A DNA stretch of 64,000 nucleotides from Propionibacterium sp. (lineage in GTDB: Bacteria > Actinomycetota > Actinomycetes > Propionibacteriales > Propionibacteriaceae), in contig JAAYTZ010000073.1 in NCBI GenBank assembly GCA_012517965.1, positions 1 to 64,000 of the forward strand, read 5' to 3'. The notes under the pieces were generated by a model, which was given only the letters and a program-made list of their open reading frames with translations, was not told where the DNA came from and ran no database searches. Shown here piece by piece: positions 35,024 through 44,279 of the stretch (positions are counted from its first letter, which is position 1; every line of letters begins with the position of its first letter). Both the position numbers and the translations under genes were made by a program.

Positions 35024-35505
35024 AGGAGGACGCCGGACTCCAGGTCCAGCAGCCGGCGCTTGCGGTCGAGGCCGCCCGCGTAGCCGACGAGCCCCCCGGC
35101 GGAGCCAACCAGCCGGTGGCAGGGCACGACGATGCCGATGGGGTTGCGGCCGGTGGCCGCGCCCACCGCGCGGCTGCCGCGTGGCGACCCGATGCGCTCG
35201 GCCAGGTGCCCGTAGGTCTCGGTGGCCCCGTACGGGATCTCGGTGAGCGCCGCCCACACCCGGCGCTGGAAGTCGGTGCCCGCCGGGTTGAGGCGCAGGT
35301 CGAACCGCGTGCGGGTTCCCGCGAAGTACTCGGCCAGTTGGTCGACCGCCTCCTGGGCGACGGTGTCGTCCCGGTCGCCGAGGGGCGCGCCGGTCTCCTC
35401 GGGCCCGTGTCGCTGTCCCGTCAGGTACAGGCCCACGAGGGCACCGTCGTCGTCGACGACGAGGGTGAGCGGGCCGAGGGGGCTGTCGACGACACGGTGC
35501 TTCAT
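35020..35505 (-). CDS. ogt: Methylated-DNA-protein-cysteine methyltransferase
   Basis: Suicide DNA-repair protein of 161 residues that takes the alkyl group from O6-alkylguanine onto its own cysteine. The active site IVVPCHRLVGSAGGLVGYAGGLDRKRRLLDLE is fully conserved, and the DNA-binding helix is in GATETYGHLAERIGSPRGSRAVG. The short form without an Ada domain is the Ogt type. ATG 35503-35505 matches the family N-terminus (KHRVVDSPLGPLTLV); the frame is open 15 codons further up. Divergent from dhaK. Confidence 0.93.
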   Translation of the reverse strand: MKHRVVDSPLGPLTLVVDDDGALVGLYLTGQRHGPEETGAPLGDRDDTVAQEAVDQLAEYFAGTRTRFDLRLNPAGTDFQRRVWAALTEIPYGATETYGHLAERIGSPRGSRAVGAATGRNPIGIVVPCHRLVGSAGGLVGYAGGLDRKRRLLDLESGVLL

Positions 35506-35558
35506 GGCTTCATCCTCCCGGGGGACGCGCCACGGACGGAAGTGGTTCACTTCGGAGC

Positions 35559-36560
35559 ATGCGCAAGCTCATCAACGACCCCGACGCCGTGGTCGCCGAC
35601 GCGCTCCGCGGGGTCGAGGCGGCCCACCGCGGGATGCTGCGGGTCGACCACCTCCACCGGCTCATCCTGCGGGCGGATGCCCCCCGCCCGGGCAAGGTCG
35701 GGCTGGTCAGCGGCGGCGGTTCGGGACACGAACCCCTGCACGGCGGCTACGTCGGCGCCGGGATGCTCGACGCCGCCTGCTGCGGCGAGATCTTCACCTC
35801 GCCCACCCCCGATCAGATCCTGGCCGCCACGACCGCGGTCGACGCCGGCGCCGGCGTCCTGCACATCGTCAAGAACTACACCGGCGACGTCCTCAACTTC
35901 GAGATGGCCGCCGAGTTCGCCGCGGCGTCCGGCGTGGCCGTGGAGACCGTGCTGGTCGCCGACGACGTGGCCGTCATGGACTCCCTGTTCACCGCCGGAC
36001 GCCGCGGCGTCGGGGGCACCGTGCTGGTCGAGAAGATCGCCGGGGCTGCCGCGGAGCAGGGCCGGGACCTCGCCGCCGTGGCCGAGGTGGCCCGGCGTGC
36101 GGCGTCCGCCTGCCGGTCGATGGGGCTGGCGCTCAGCAGCTGCACCGTCCCGGCGGTCGGACGCCCCACGTTCGACCTCGCCGACGGCGAGTTCGAGCTC
36201 GGCATCGGCATCCACGGCGAGCCCGGACGCGAGCGCCGGCCCCTGGTCGGCGCCCGCGACCTGGCACACCTCCTGCTCGACCCCATCCTGAAGGACCTCG
36301 ACGTCACCGACGCCCCGGTGATCGCCCTGTGCAACGGGATGGGCGGCACGCCCCTGCTCGAGCTCTACCTCATGTGGGGCGAGCTCTCCGCCGCGCTCGC
36401 GGCGTCCGGTGTCACGGTCGCGCGCACCCTCGTCGGCAACTACATCACCTCCCTGGAGATGGCCGGCTGCTCGCTGACCCTGCTGCGCGCCGACGAGGAG
36501 CTGCTCGACCTCTACGACGCTCCGGTCGACACGCCGGCCCTGCGCTGGGGGTGCCGGTGA
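35559..36560 (+). CDS. dhaK: Dihydroxyacetone kinase subunit DhaK
   Basis: Substrate-binding subunit of 333 residues of the PEP-dependent dihydroxyacetone kinase. It starts RKLINDPDAVVADALRGVEAAH, has GSGHEPLHGGYVGAGMLDAA and the covalent substrate-binding histidine in IGIHGEPGRER near residue 215. The substrate is held as a hemiaminal on this histidine and phosphorylated by DhaL. dhaL overlaps its stop by four bases and dhaM follows, a complete operon for dihydroxyacetone or glycerol use. Confidence 0.94.
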   Translation: MRKLINDPDAVVADALRGVEAAHRGMLRVDHLHRLILRADAPRPGKVGLVSGGGSGHEPLHGGYVGAGMLDAACCGEIFTSPTPDQILAATTAVDAGAGVLHIVKNYTGDVLNFEMAAEFAAASGVAVETVLVADDVAVMDSLFTAGRRGVGGTVLVEKIAGAAAEQGRDLAAVAEVARRAASACRSMGLALSSCTVPAVGRPTFDLADGEFELGIGIHGEPGRERRPLVGARDLAHLLLDPILKDLDVTDAPVIALCNGMGGTPLLELYLMWGELSAALAASGVTVARTLVGNYITSLEMAGCSLTLLRADEELLDLYDAPVDTPALRWGCR

Positions 36561-37174
36561 AGCCCCTGAGTGCCGGGCTGCTGGCCGCCTGGCTCCGCCA
36601 CTTCGCCGCGGCCGTGACGGCGGCCGAGCCCCTGCTGACCGACCTCGACCGCCGGATCGGGGACGCCGACCACGGCCTGAACCTGAACCGCGGACTGGCC
36701 GCGGTCGCCGCCCTCGACCCCGACGCCTGCGCCTCGGCCCGCGACTACGCCAACCGGGCGGCGATGGCGCTGGTGTCCGGGGTGGGTGGGGCCGCCGGCC
36801 CGCTGTACGGCACCTTCCTGCTCCGCCTGGCCCGGGCGCTGCCGCCCGACGGGGCGATCACGGCCGCCGAGTGGTCGGCCGCCCTCCGGGCGGGAGTCGC
36901 CGGGCTCGTCGAGCGGGGCCGGGCCGAGCCCGGGGACAAGACCATGCTGGACGCCCTGGTCCCGGCGCTGGACGCCTTCGACGCCGCCCCCGCGGGGACG
37001 GACCCGTTCGCGGCGGCCGCCGCGGCCGCCGCCGCGGGCCGGGACGCGACCGTCGACCTCGTCGCCCGCAAGGGCCGCGCCTCGTACCTCGGCGAGCGCA
37101 GCCGGGGGATCGCCGACCCGGGCGCGACCAGCGCCGCCCTGTTGGTGGCCAGCGCCGCGGCTACGCTGTCCTGA
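36557..37174 (+). CDS. dhaL: Dihydroxyacetone kinase ADP-binding subunit DhaL
   Basis: All-helical subunit of 205 residues that holds ADP/ATP permanently and passes phosphate from DhaM to the substrate on DhaK. The metal- and nucleotide-binding motifs are LTDLDRRIGDADHGLNLNRG near the N-terminus and PGDKTMLDALVPALDAF in the middle; GRASYLGERSRGIADPGATSAALL is the conserved C-terminal part. The GTG start overlaps the dhaK stop. Length is typical. Confidence 0.93.
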   Translation: MKPLSAGLLAAWLRHFAAAVTAAEPLLTDLDRRIGDADHGLNLNRGLAAVAALDPDACASARDYANRAAMALVSGVGGAAGPLYGTFLLRLARALPPDGAITAAEWSAALRAGVAGLVERGRAEPGDKTMLDALVPALDAFDAAPAGTDPFAAAAAAAAAGRDATVDLVARKGRASYLGERSRGIADPGATSAALLVASAAATLS

Positions 37175-37198
37175 CCCGATCCTCGTAGGCTGGGCGGC

Positions 37199-39577
37199 GT
37201 GATTGGCATCGTCGTCGTCTCCCACAGCCGCCCCCTCGCGGAGGCCGCGGTGGCGCTCGCCGAGCAGATGGTGCCCAGTGGCGGTCCCGAGATCGCCGTC
37301 GCGGCCGGCGTGGAGGGCGGCGGGTTCGGCACCGACGCGGCCGCCATCTCGCTCGCCATCCAGCGGGTCGACTCCAACGACGGGGTGTTGGTGCTGGTCG
37401 ACCTGGGCAGCGCGCTGCTGTCCACGGAGCTGGCCCTGGAGTTCCTGGACGCCGACCTGGCCGACCGCGTCCGCATCTCGTCGGCGCCGCTGGTCGAGGG
37501 CCTGCTGTCGGCGGTCGTCACCGCGTCCACCGGTGCCGACCTGGACGCCGTGGCCGCGGAGGCCCTCCACGCGCTCGACCCCAAGCGGGCCCACCTCGAC
37601 GAGGACACCGACGAGCGAGCGCCCCTGCTGGCCCTGTCCCGCCAGCCCCCCGAGGAGCCGAAGAAGCCGGTGACGCTGACGTGGCGGACGACGGTCGCCA
37701 ACCCGCACGGCCTGCACATCCGGCCCGCCGCGGCCATCGTCGCCGCCCTGCGCGACCTGGACGCCGACGTGCAGCTCAGCAACGCCTCGACGGGGCGGGG
37801 CCCGGCTCCGGCGACCAGCCTCAGCCGCCTCGCCGCGCTCGAACTGGGGCAGGGTCAGATCCTGGAGGCGCGCATCACCGGTCCGGACGCCGAGCGGGCC
37901 CGCTCCGTGCTCTCCGACCTGGCCGCGCGGGACTTCGGCGAGAACCTGAGCGCGCCGAAGCCGCCCCGGCCCGCCCGCGAGCCGACCCCACCGCCGACGG
38001 AGGCCCAACCCGCGCCGGCGGCGTCCGGCACCCAGATCGTGATCGGTCCGATCCACCGCCGCACCAGCGTGCCGAGCGTGGACGGCTACCACCCCCGCAG
38101 CCCCAAGGACGAGCTGATCCGGTTCAACCACGCGGTCAGCGACGTGGAGGACTACCTCGACACCCTCGCGGCGCTGCGCCCCAGCTCCGCCGGCATCTTC
38201 GACGCCCAGGCGATGCTGGTCACCGACCGCGAGTTCGCGCACGAGGTGGTCAGCCGGATCACCGAGGGGTTCAGCGCGGTGGACGCGGTCATCGACTACC
38301 TCACCCGCATCGCCCGCAGCATGGACGCCCTCACCGACCCCTACCTGCGGGAGCGTGGCCAGGACGTGCGCAGCGTGCGGCGGCTGCTGCTGCTCGCCCT
38401 CATGGGGCGCCCGCTGGAGGAGGACGGCCCCGGCGAACCCTGCATCTGGCTGCTCGACGAACTGGACGCCGCGACGGCGTCCCGGCTGGACCCGCGGCAG
38501 TGCCTCGGGGTGATCACGACCAGCGGCGGCGCCCGCGGCCATGGGGCGCTCACCGCCGAGGCCCGGGGCATCCCCGTGCTGGCCGGGCGGGCGGAGGCCG
38601 GGAGCCTGCGCTCCGGCACGGTGGTGGCGTTCGACCCGGTGAGCCACGAACTGTGGATCGCGCCGTCCCCCGACCGGCTGCAGGAACTCCAGGCCCGGAA
38701 CCGGGGGCGGACGGAGGCCGCGGCGTCCGCCCTCGAACACGCCCACGAACCGGCGCTGACCCGCGACGGCCACCGGATCCTGGTGGAAGCCAACGTGTCG
38801 TCGATCGCGGACGCCCAGTCGGGTGCGCGGTTCGGGGCGGACGGGTCCGGGGTGGTGCGGACCGAGATCCTGTTCGGCGCGCGCACCCAGCCGCCCACCG
38901 CCGAGGAACAGGCGGAGGTCTACGTCACCCTCGGCCGGACGCTCGGCGGCCCCCTGTCGATCCGGACCTGGGACGCCGGCGGCGACAAGCCGCTGGCTTT
39001 CCTGCCGATCGCGCGCGAAGCCAACCCCGCGTTGGGCGCCCGCGGGTTGCGCGCGCTGCGCGAGCATCCCGAACTGCTGGCCGAGCAGCTCCGGGGCATC
39101 GCCCTCGCCGCGCGGGAGACGCCCGTCCGGGTGCTCTTCCCCATGGTCACCCGCCCGGACGAGCTGGTGTGGGCGCGCAGCGTGCTGGCCGAGGTGCTGG
39201 CCGCGCTCGGCCCCGTCGACCTGCCGGTCGGGATGATGGTGGAGGTGCCGGCGGCGGCGCTGCGGGCCGCCGACTTCCGGCCGCTCCTCAACTTCGCCAG
39301 CATCGGCACCAACGACCTCGCCCAGTACACGCTGGCCAGCGACCGCACCAACGCGTCCGTCGCCGGCCTGACCAGCCACGACGACCCCGCCGTCTGGGAC
39401 CTGATCGCGCTGACCTGCCGCGGGCTGGCCGGCATCCCGGTGGCGGTGTGCGGCGACCTCGCCAGCGAGCCGGAGACCACGCAGCGGCTGATCCGGCTGG
39501 GGGTGACCGAGCTGAGCGTCCGCCCGCCGATGGTGCCGCTCGTCAAGCAGGCGGTGCGGCGGTCGTCGTTCGCCTGA
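37199..39577 (+). CDS. dhaM: DhaM phosphotransfer protein fused to HPr and complete Enzyme I
   Basis: Three-part phosphotransferase of 792 residues. Residues 1 to about 130 are the EIIA-Man-like DhaM domain with its phospho-histidine in GIVVVSHSRPLAEAA. An HPr domain follows (ANPHGLHIRPAAAIVAAL, about 165-250). Enzyme I occupies roughly 275-792, with the swivelling-histidine segment TSGGARGHGALTAEARGIPVLAG, PEP-binding GVVRTEILFGARTQPP, the C-terminal SIGTNDLAQYTLASDRTN and active cysteine VAVCGDLA. E. coli DhaM (about 470 residues) has only a partial Enzyme I. This protein could therefore draw phosphate directly from PEP and relay it to DhaL-DhaK without a separate PtsI/PtsH (inference). Confidence 0.88.
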   Translation: MIGIVVVSHSRPLAEAAVALAEQMVPSGGPEIAVAAGVEGGGFGTDAAAISLAIQRVDSNDGVLVLVDLGSALLSTELALEFLDADLADRVRISSAPLVEGLLSAVVTASTGADLDAVAAEALHALDPKRAHLDEDTDERAPLLALSRQPPEEPKKPVTLTWRTTVANPHGLHIRPAAAIVAALRDLDADVQLSNASTGRGPAPATSLSRLAALELGQGQILEARITGPDAERARSVLSDLAARDFGENLSAPKPPRPAREPTPPPTEAQPAPAASGTQIVIGPIHRRTSVPSVDGYHPRSPKDELIRFNHAVSDVEDYLDTLAALRPSSAGIFDAQAMLVTDREFAHEVVSRITEGFSAVDAVIDYLTRIARSMDALTDPYLRERGQDVRSVRRLLLLALMGRPLEEDGPGEPCIWLLDELDAATASRLDPRQCLGVITTSGGARGHGALTAEARGIPVLAGRAEAGSLRSGTVVAFDPVSHELWIAPSPDRLQELQARNRGRTEAAASALEHAHEPALTRDGHRILVEANVSSIADAQSGARFGADGSGVVRTEILFGARTQPPTAEEQAEVYVTLGRTLGGPLSIRTWDAGGDKPLAFLPIAREANPALGARGLRALREHPELLAEQLRGIALAARETPVRVLFPMVTRPDELVWARSVLAEVLAALGPVDLPVGMMVEVPAAALRAADFRPLLNFASIGTNDLAQYTLASDRTNASVAGLTSHDDPAVWDLIALTCRGLAGIPVAVCGDLASEPETTQRLIRLGVTELSVRPPMVPLVKQAVRRSSFA

Positions 39578-39726
39578 CGGCCCGCCCTGGCGACGGCCGG
39601 CCCCGGCCGGGACGGCCGGCGGGGTGGGTCCCGGCCCGGGCGCGGTAGCCTGTCCGACTGGGACCGCGCCGACCGAGCGGGCCGGGCGGCCCCACCGGCA
39701 TCCGCCACCCCGACAGAAGGCCAGAC

Positions 39727-41463
39727 ATGCTCCTGAGGCTGCTCCGCCAGTACCTGGCGCCGTACTGGGGACCGATCGCGCTGGTGATCGTGCTCCAGTT
39801 GATCCAGGTCGCCGCCTCGCTGAACCTGCCGTCGCTCAACGCGGCCATCATCGACTCCGGCATCGCCAAGGGCGACAACCAGTTCATCCTGACCACGGGC
39901 GCCCTGATGCTGGCGGTCACCCTCGCGCAGGTCGCCGGACAGGTCGGGGCGGCCTACTTCGGCTCGCGGGTCGCCATGTCGTTCGGACGCGACGTGCGGG
40001 CGGCGCTGTTCGGTCGCGTGCTCTCCTTCAGCACCCGAGAGATCAACCGGTTCGGCGCCCCCTCCCTCATCACGCGGAACACCAACGACGTCCAGCAGGT
40101 GCAGCAGCTGGTGTTCATGACGCTGCTGCTCATCGTCAGCACCCCGATCATGATGGTCGGCGGCGTCATCATGGCCCTCCGCGAGGACGTCGGACTGTCC
40201 TGGCTGATCGCGGTCGCGGTCGCCGTGCTGGCCGTGGTGATCACCGCGATCATCGTCCAGACGATGCCGCTGTTCCAGCGCATCCAGCAGTTGACCGACA
40301 ACCTGAACCGCGTCCTGCGGGAGCGCATCTCGGGCCTGCGGGTGATCCGGGCGTTCGTGCGCGAGCCCTTCGAGGCCCGGCGCTTCGCGGTGGCGAACGG
40401 GGACCTCACCGACACCGCCATCCGGGTGGGCCGGCGCATGATGACGCTGTTCCCGACCGTGATGTTCGTCATGAACGCCGGTTCGGTGGGCGTCCTGTGG
40501 TTCGGCGGTCTGCGGGTCGACGCCGGCGAGATGCAGGTCGGGCAGCTCACGGCCTTCCTCCAGTACCTCATGCAGATCCTGATGGCGGTCATGATGTCGA
40601 CGATGATGCTGATGATCGCGCCGCGGGCGTCCGTCTGCGCCGTCCGCATCCAGGAGGTGCTGCACACCGAGTCCAGCGTCGTGCCGCCCGCCGACCCCAT
40701 CACCACGGTCGACCGCACCGGCGAGGTGCGCTTCGCGAACGTCGGGTTCACCTATCCCGGGGCCGAGCACCCGGTGCTCCGGGACATCACCTTCACGGTC
40801 CGGGCCGGCCAGACGACCGCGATCATCGGGGCCACCGGCTCGGGCAAGTCGACGCTCATCGGGTTGATCCCGCGCCTGTTCGACCCCACCGAAGGCGTCG
40901 TCGAGGTCGACGGCGCCGACGTGCGCCGCCTCGACCCCGACCTGCTGTGGAGCCGGATCGGCCTGGTGCCGCAGAAACCCTACCTCTTCTCGGGGACCGT
41001 GGCCTCCAACCTGCGCTACGGGAAGCCGGACGCCACCGACGACGAACTCTGGCGCGCCCTCGAGGTGGCCCAGGCCCGCGACTTCGTCGAACGGATGCCC
41101 GGCGGGCTGGAGGCGCCCATCGCCCAGGGCGGCACGAACGTGTCCGGCGGCCAGCGGCAGCGGCTGTCGATCGCCCGCGCCCTCGTCAAGCGCCCCGACG
41201 TGTACGTCTTCGACGATTCGTTCTCGGCCCTCGACGTCACCACGGACGCCAACCTGCGGGCCGCGCTCGCGGCCGAGACCGCCGAGGCCGCCGTGATCAT
41301 CGTCGCCCAGCGGGTCTCCACCATCCGCAACGCCGACCAGATCGTGGTCCTCGAGGACGGCGAGATCGTCGGCCTCGGCACGCACGCCGAACTGCTGGCC
41401 TCGTCGCCGACGTACGCCGAGATCGTCGACTCGCAGTTCCGGGCCGAGGAGGTGGCGGCGTGA
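39727..41463 (+). CDS. ABC exporter half-transporter with degenerate catalytic site
   Basis: Type IV ABC exporter subunit of 578 residues: six membrane helices, then an ATPase domain. It has Walker A GATGSGKST and signature NVSGGQRQRLSIARAL. Its Walker B is YVFDDSFSALD, so an aspartate stands where the catalytic glutamate should be. That substitution is the mark of the degenerate half in heterodimeric exporters such as TM287/288 and TmrAB. The second gene, overlapping by four bases, supplies the intact glutamate. The substrate is unknown; such pairs are usually annotated multidrug exporters. Confidence 0.9.
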   Translation: MLLRLLRQYLAPYWGPIALVIVLQLIQVAASLNLPSLNAAIIDSGIAKGDNQFILTTGALMLAVTLAQVAGQVGAAYFGSRVAMSFGRDVRAALFGRVLSFSTREINRFGAPSLITRNTNDVQQVQQLVFMTLLLIVSTPIMMVGGVIMALREDVGLSWLIAVAVAVLAVVITAIIVQTMPLFQRIQQLTDNLNRVLRERISGLRVIRAFVREPFEARRFAVANGDLTDTAIRVGRRMMTLFPTVMFVMNAGSVGVLWFGGLRVDAGEMQVGQLTAFLQYLMQILMAVMMSTMMLMIAPRASVCAVRIQEVLHTESSVVPPADPITTVDRTGEVRFANVGFTYPGAEHPVLRDITFTVRAGQTTAIIGATGSGKSTLIGLIPRLFDPTEGVVEVDGADVRRLDPDLLWSRIGLVPQKPYLFSGTVASNLRYGKPDATDDELWRALEVAQARDFVERMPGGLEAPIAQGGTNVSGGQRQRLSIARALVKRPDVYVFDDSFSALDVTTDANLRAALAAETAEAAVIIVAQRVSTIRNADQIVVLEDGEIVGLGTHAELLASSPTYAEIVDSQFRAEEVAA

Positions 41464-43760
41464 GCGAGGAGTACATCCCCCGGCGCGCGGGCCGCCCCAG
41501 CCCCGACGAGTATCTCCCGCGGCGGTCGGCCGGCCTGTCCGCCAGCGAGTTCGACGACTACGTCCCGGCCCGGTCGGCCCTGACCCCGCCGCGATGGGAC
41601 GGCGCGGACGACGACGGCGAACCAGCCCGGGCGTCGACACGCCGCGGGCCGGCGGCCGCGGGAGCCGCGCCCGCGGCGTCCGCCCGGCGGGACACCGTCG
41701 CGGTGGACGTGCGGCCCGACGAGAAGATCACGAAGGCCGCCGAGCGCGACAAGGACGCGCCTCGCTCCGTCGGGCACGGCCCGATGGCCGGGATGCGGGC
41801 CGCCGAGAAGGCGATCAACTTCGGCCCCTCGCTCCGGCGGCTGCTGCGGATGCTGCGCCCGGAGCGGCTCCTCATCGGGCTGGTCATGGCGGCCACCCTG
41901 GTGTCGGTCGTGTTCAACGTGATCGGGCCCCGCGTCCTCGGCGAGGCCACCAACGTCATCTTCGCCGGCGCGCTCGGCCGCGAACTCGGCCGGAACCTCC
42001 CGCCCGGGGTGAGCCTCACCAAGGACCAGCTGATCGAGTTGCTGCGCGCCCGGGGCGAGGGTCAGCTGGCCGACATGGCGGCCAAGCTCGACTTCGTCCC
42101 CGGGCAGGGCATCGACGTCGACGCGCTGGCGTCCTGGGTGCTGCTGGCGCTGGCCCTGTACGCGGTGTCGGGCCTCTTCATGTGGGGGCAGGGCTGGATC
42201 CTCAACGGGGTCATCCAGCGCACCGTCTTCCGCATGCGCGAGCAGGTCAGCGACAAGATCGACCGGCTGCCGCTGCGGTACTTCGACGGCCAGCCGCGGG
42301 GCGAGCTGCTGTCGCGCGTCACCAACGACATCGACAACGTGGCCCAGTCGCTGCAGCAGACGCTGTCGCAGTTGCTGGCCAACCTGCTGACGCTCGTCGG
42401 CGTGTTGATCATGATGTTCTACACCTCGTGGGAGCTGGCGCTGGTCGCCCTGGTGGCGGTGCCGTTGTCGCTGGTCGTCGCGGTGGTCGTCGGGAAGAGG
42501 AGCCAGGGCCGATTCGTGCAGATGTGGCGCTCGACCGGGCAGCTCAACGGCACGATCGAGGAGGCCTTCACCGGGCACTCGCTGGTCAAGGTGTTCGGCC
42601 GGCAGCGCGAGGTGGAGGCGGCGTTCGCCGCGCACAACGACCGGCTGTACCGGGCCGCGTTCGGAGCCCAGTTCATCTCCGGCCTCATGATGCCGCTGAT
42701 GTTCTTCATCGGGAACCTCAGCTACGTCGCGATCGCCGTCATCGGGGGGCTGCGGGTGGCCGCCGGCCAGCTCAGCCTGGGCGAGGTGCAGGCCTTCATC
42801 CAGTACTCGCGGATGTTCACCCAGCCGATCACCCAGGTCGCCTCCATGGCGAACCTGTTGCAGTCGGGGGTCGCCTCCGCCGAGCGCGTCTTCGAGGTGC
42901 TGGACGCCGACGAGCAGGTCCCCGACCTGCCCGGAACGCTGCCGACGCCGATCGAGGGCCGCGTGGCCTTCGAGGACGTGACGTTCGCCTACTCCCCCGA
43001 CAAGCCGCTCCTCGACGGGCTGTCGTTCGTCGCCGAGCCGGGTTCGACCGTCGCCATCGTCGGCCCGACCGGGGCCGGCAAGACCACCGTCGTCAACCTG
43101 CTCATGCGGTTCTACGAGTTGCAGGGGGGCCGGATCACCATCGACGGCGTCGACATCGCCTCGGTGCCGCGGGACGCCCTCCGGAGCCAGATCGGCATGG
43201 TGCTGCAGGACACCTGGCTGTTCCACGGCACCATCCGCGAGAACATCGCCTACGGCCGGCCCGAGGCGAGCCCGGACGAGGTACTCGAGGCCGCCCGAGC
43301 TGCCTACGTCGACCGGTTCGCCCACTCGCTGCCGGAGGGGTACGAGACCGTCATCGACGAGGAGGGGTCGAACGTCTCCGCGGGCGAGAAGCAGCTGATC
43401 ACGATCGCGCGGGCGTTCCTGTCGGACCCAGCCATCCTGGTGTTGGACGAGGCCACCTCGTCGGTCGACACCCGCACCGAGTTGCTCGTGCAGCGGGCGA
43501 TGGCGGCGCTGCGGTCCGGGCGCACGTCGTTCGTCATCGCGCACCGGTTGTCGACCATCCGCGACGCCGACGTGATCCTGGTCATGGCCGACGGCGCCAT
43601 CGTCGAACAGGGCGACCACGAGGCCCTGATGGCCGCGCGCGGCGCCTACTTCGACCTCTACCGCTCGCAGTTCAACGCGGCGATGGTCGAGGACGTGGTC
43701 GAGGACGAGGCGGTGCTCGTCGCTCCGGGCTCGGGTCCGGTGGCGCCGCCCACGGCCTGA
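41460..43760 (+). CDS. ABC exporter half-transporter with repeat-bearing N-terminal extension
   Basis: Partner subunit of 766 residues. About 115 disordered residues precede the first helix and begin with three spaced repeats, EEYIPRR, DEYLPRR and DDYVPAR, followed by an Ala/Arg-rich stretch. The membrane domain includes an unusually long external insert (ELGRNLPPGVSLTKDQL region) between helices 1 and 2. The ATPase domain has Walker A GPTGAGKTT, a variant signature NVSAGEKQLITIARAF and a canonical Walker B ILVLDEATSSVD. The altered signature and intact glutamate complement the degenerate Walker B of the first subunit, so one of the two ATP sites is catalytic. Confidence 0.9.
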   Translation: MSEEYIPRRAGRPSPDEYLPRRSAGLSASEFDDYVPARSALTPPRWDGADDDGEPARASTRRGPAAAGAAPAASARRDTVAVDVRPDEKITKAAERDKDAPRSVGHGPMAGMRAAEKAINFGPSLRRLLRMLRPERLLIGLVMAATLVSVVFNVIGPRVLGEATNVIFAGALGRELGRNLPPGVSLTKDQLIELLRARGEGQLADMAAKLDFVPGQGIDVDALASWVLLALALYAVSGLFMWGQGWILNGVIQRTVFRMREQVSDKIDRLPLRYFDGQPRGELLSRVTNDIDNVAQSLQQTLSQLLANLLTLVGVLIMMFYTSWELALVALVAVPLSLVVAVVVGKRSQGRFVQMWRSTGQLNGTIEEAFTGHSLVKVFGRQREVEAAFAAHNDRLYRAAFGAQFISGLMMPLMFFIGNLSYVAIAVIGGLRVAAGQLSLGEVQAFIQYSRMFTQPITQVASMANLLQSGVASAERVFEVLDADEQVPDLPGTLPTPIEGRVAFEDVTFAYSPDKPLLDGLSFVAEPGSTVAIVGPTGAGKTTVVNLLMRFYELQGGRITIDGVDIASVPRDALRSQIGMVLQDTWLFHGTIRENIAYGRPEASPDEVLEAARAAYVDRFAHSLPEGYETVIDEEGSNVSAGEKQLITIARAFLSDPAILVLDEATSSVDTRTELLVQRAMAALRSGRTSFVIAHRLSTIRDADVILVMADGAIVEQGDHEALMAARGAYFDLYRSQFNAAMVEDVVEDEAVLVAPGSGPVAPPTA

Positions 43761-43776
43761 CCCCGACGCTCGACCC

Positions 43777-44220
43777 TCAGGAGGCGGCCGCCCGCGACGG
43801 GCAGGCGCCGCAGTCGTTCGCGGCCGCGAACGAGCAGGTCCGGGCGGGTGGGGTCCAGGCCGGGTCACCGGTCCTCAGGCACGACTCCTGGCCCAGCTGC
43901 GCCACCTCCCCCAGCCGCGCCTCGACGGCGGCCAGGATCGCCCGGCCGTGCCCCTCGCCGCAGCCGGCCAGCAGGGCCAGGATCTCGTCGACGTGCAGTT
44001 CCACGCAGGATCTGCGCGAGTCGTACAGCCAGGCTCGGCCCTCGAGGCGGCGCTCCAGGACGCCCTTCTTGGCCAGGCGGTCGAGCACGGTCATCACGGT
44101 GGTGTAGGCGACCGTCCGCGAGTAGTGCAGGGCCTCGTGCACCTCGCGGACCGACAACGGGCGCCCGGCGCGCCACAGCACCGCCATCACGTGCTGTTCG
44201 AGGTCGCCCAATACCGCCAC
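43777..44220 (-). CDS. BlaI/MecI/CopY-type repressor with cysteine-rich tail
   Basis: Winged-helix repressor of 147 residues. The N-terminal domain (LGDLEQHVMAVLWRAGRPLSVREVHEAL to GVLERRLEGRAWLYDSR) is a clear BlaI/MecI type. The C-terminus is unusual: after Cys72 and Cys87 come Cys114, Cys129, Cys137 and Cys140 in the spacing C-x14-C-x7-C-x2-C. This could bind zinc or an iron-sulfur cluster, or act as a thiol switch. GTG 44220 was chosen as the family N-terminus. The gene is divergent from cydABDC with a palindrome between them, so it is the likely regulator of the bd oxidase (inference). The classical BlaI protease site was not identified. Confidence 0.82.
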   Translation of the reverse strand: MAVLGDLEQHVMAVLWRAGRPLSVREVHEALHYSRTVAYTTVMTVLDRLAKKGVLERRLEGRAWLYDSRRSCVELHVDEILALLAGCGEGHGRAILAAVEARLGEVAQLGQESCLRTGDPAWTPPARTCSFAAANDCGACPSRAAAS

Positions 44221-44250
44221 GGGGAACACCCTACGGGAAAGGCACACCGG

Positions 44251-44268
44251 CTACGACGCTGCGTAGTA
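44251..44268. promoter_or_regulatory. Palindromic operator candidate for the BlaI-type repressor / cydA promoter
   Basis: CTACGACGCTGCGTAGTA contains the inverted repeat CTACG-N6-CGTAG (44251-44266). The half GTAGTA resembles the TACTAC/GTAGTA halves of BlaI/CopY operators. It lies 11 bases upstream of cydA and 31 bases upstream of the divergent repressor start, placed to control both genes. Confidence 0.55.
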
Positions 44269-44279
44269 GATTGGGGATC

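Noticed and set aside
39595-39640. GC-rich inverted repeats after dhaM as a terminator.
   Set aside because: Several overlapping imperfect stems are possible with bulges and none is clearly better than expected in such GC-rich DNA.
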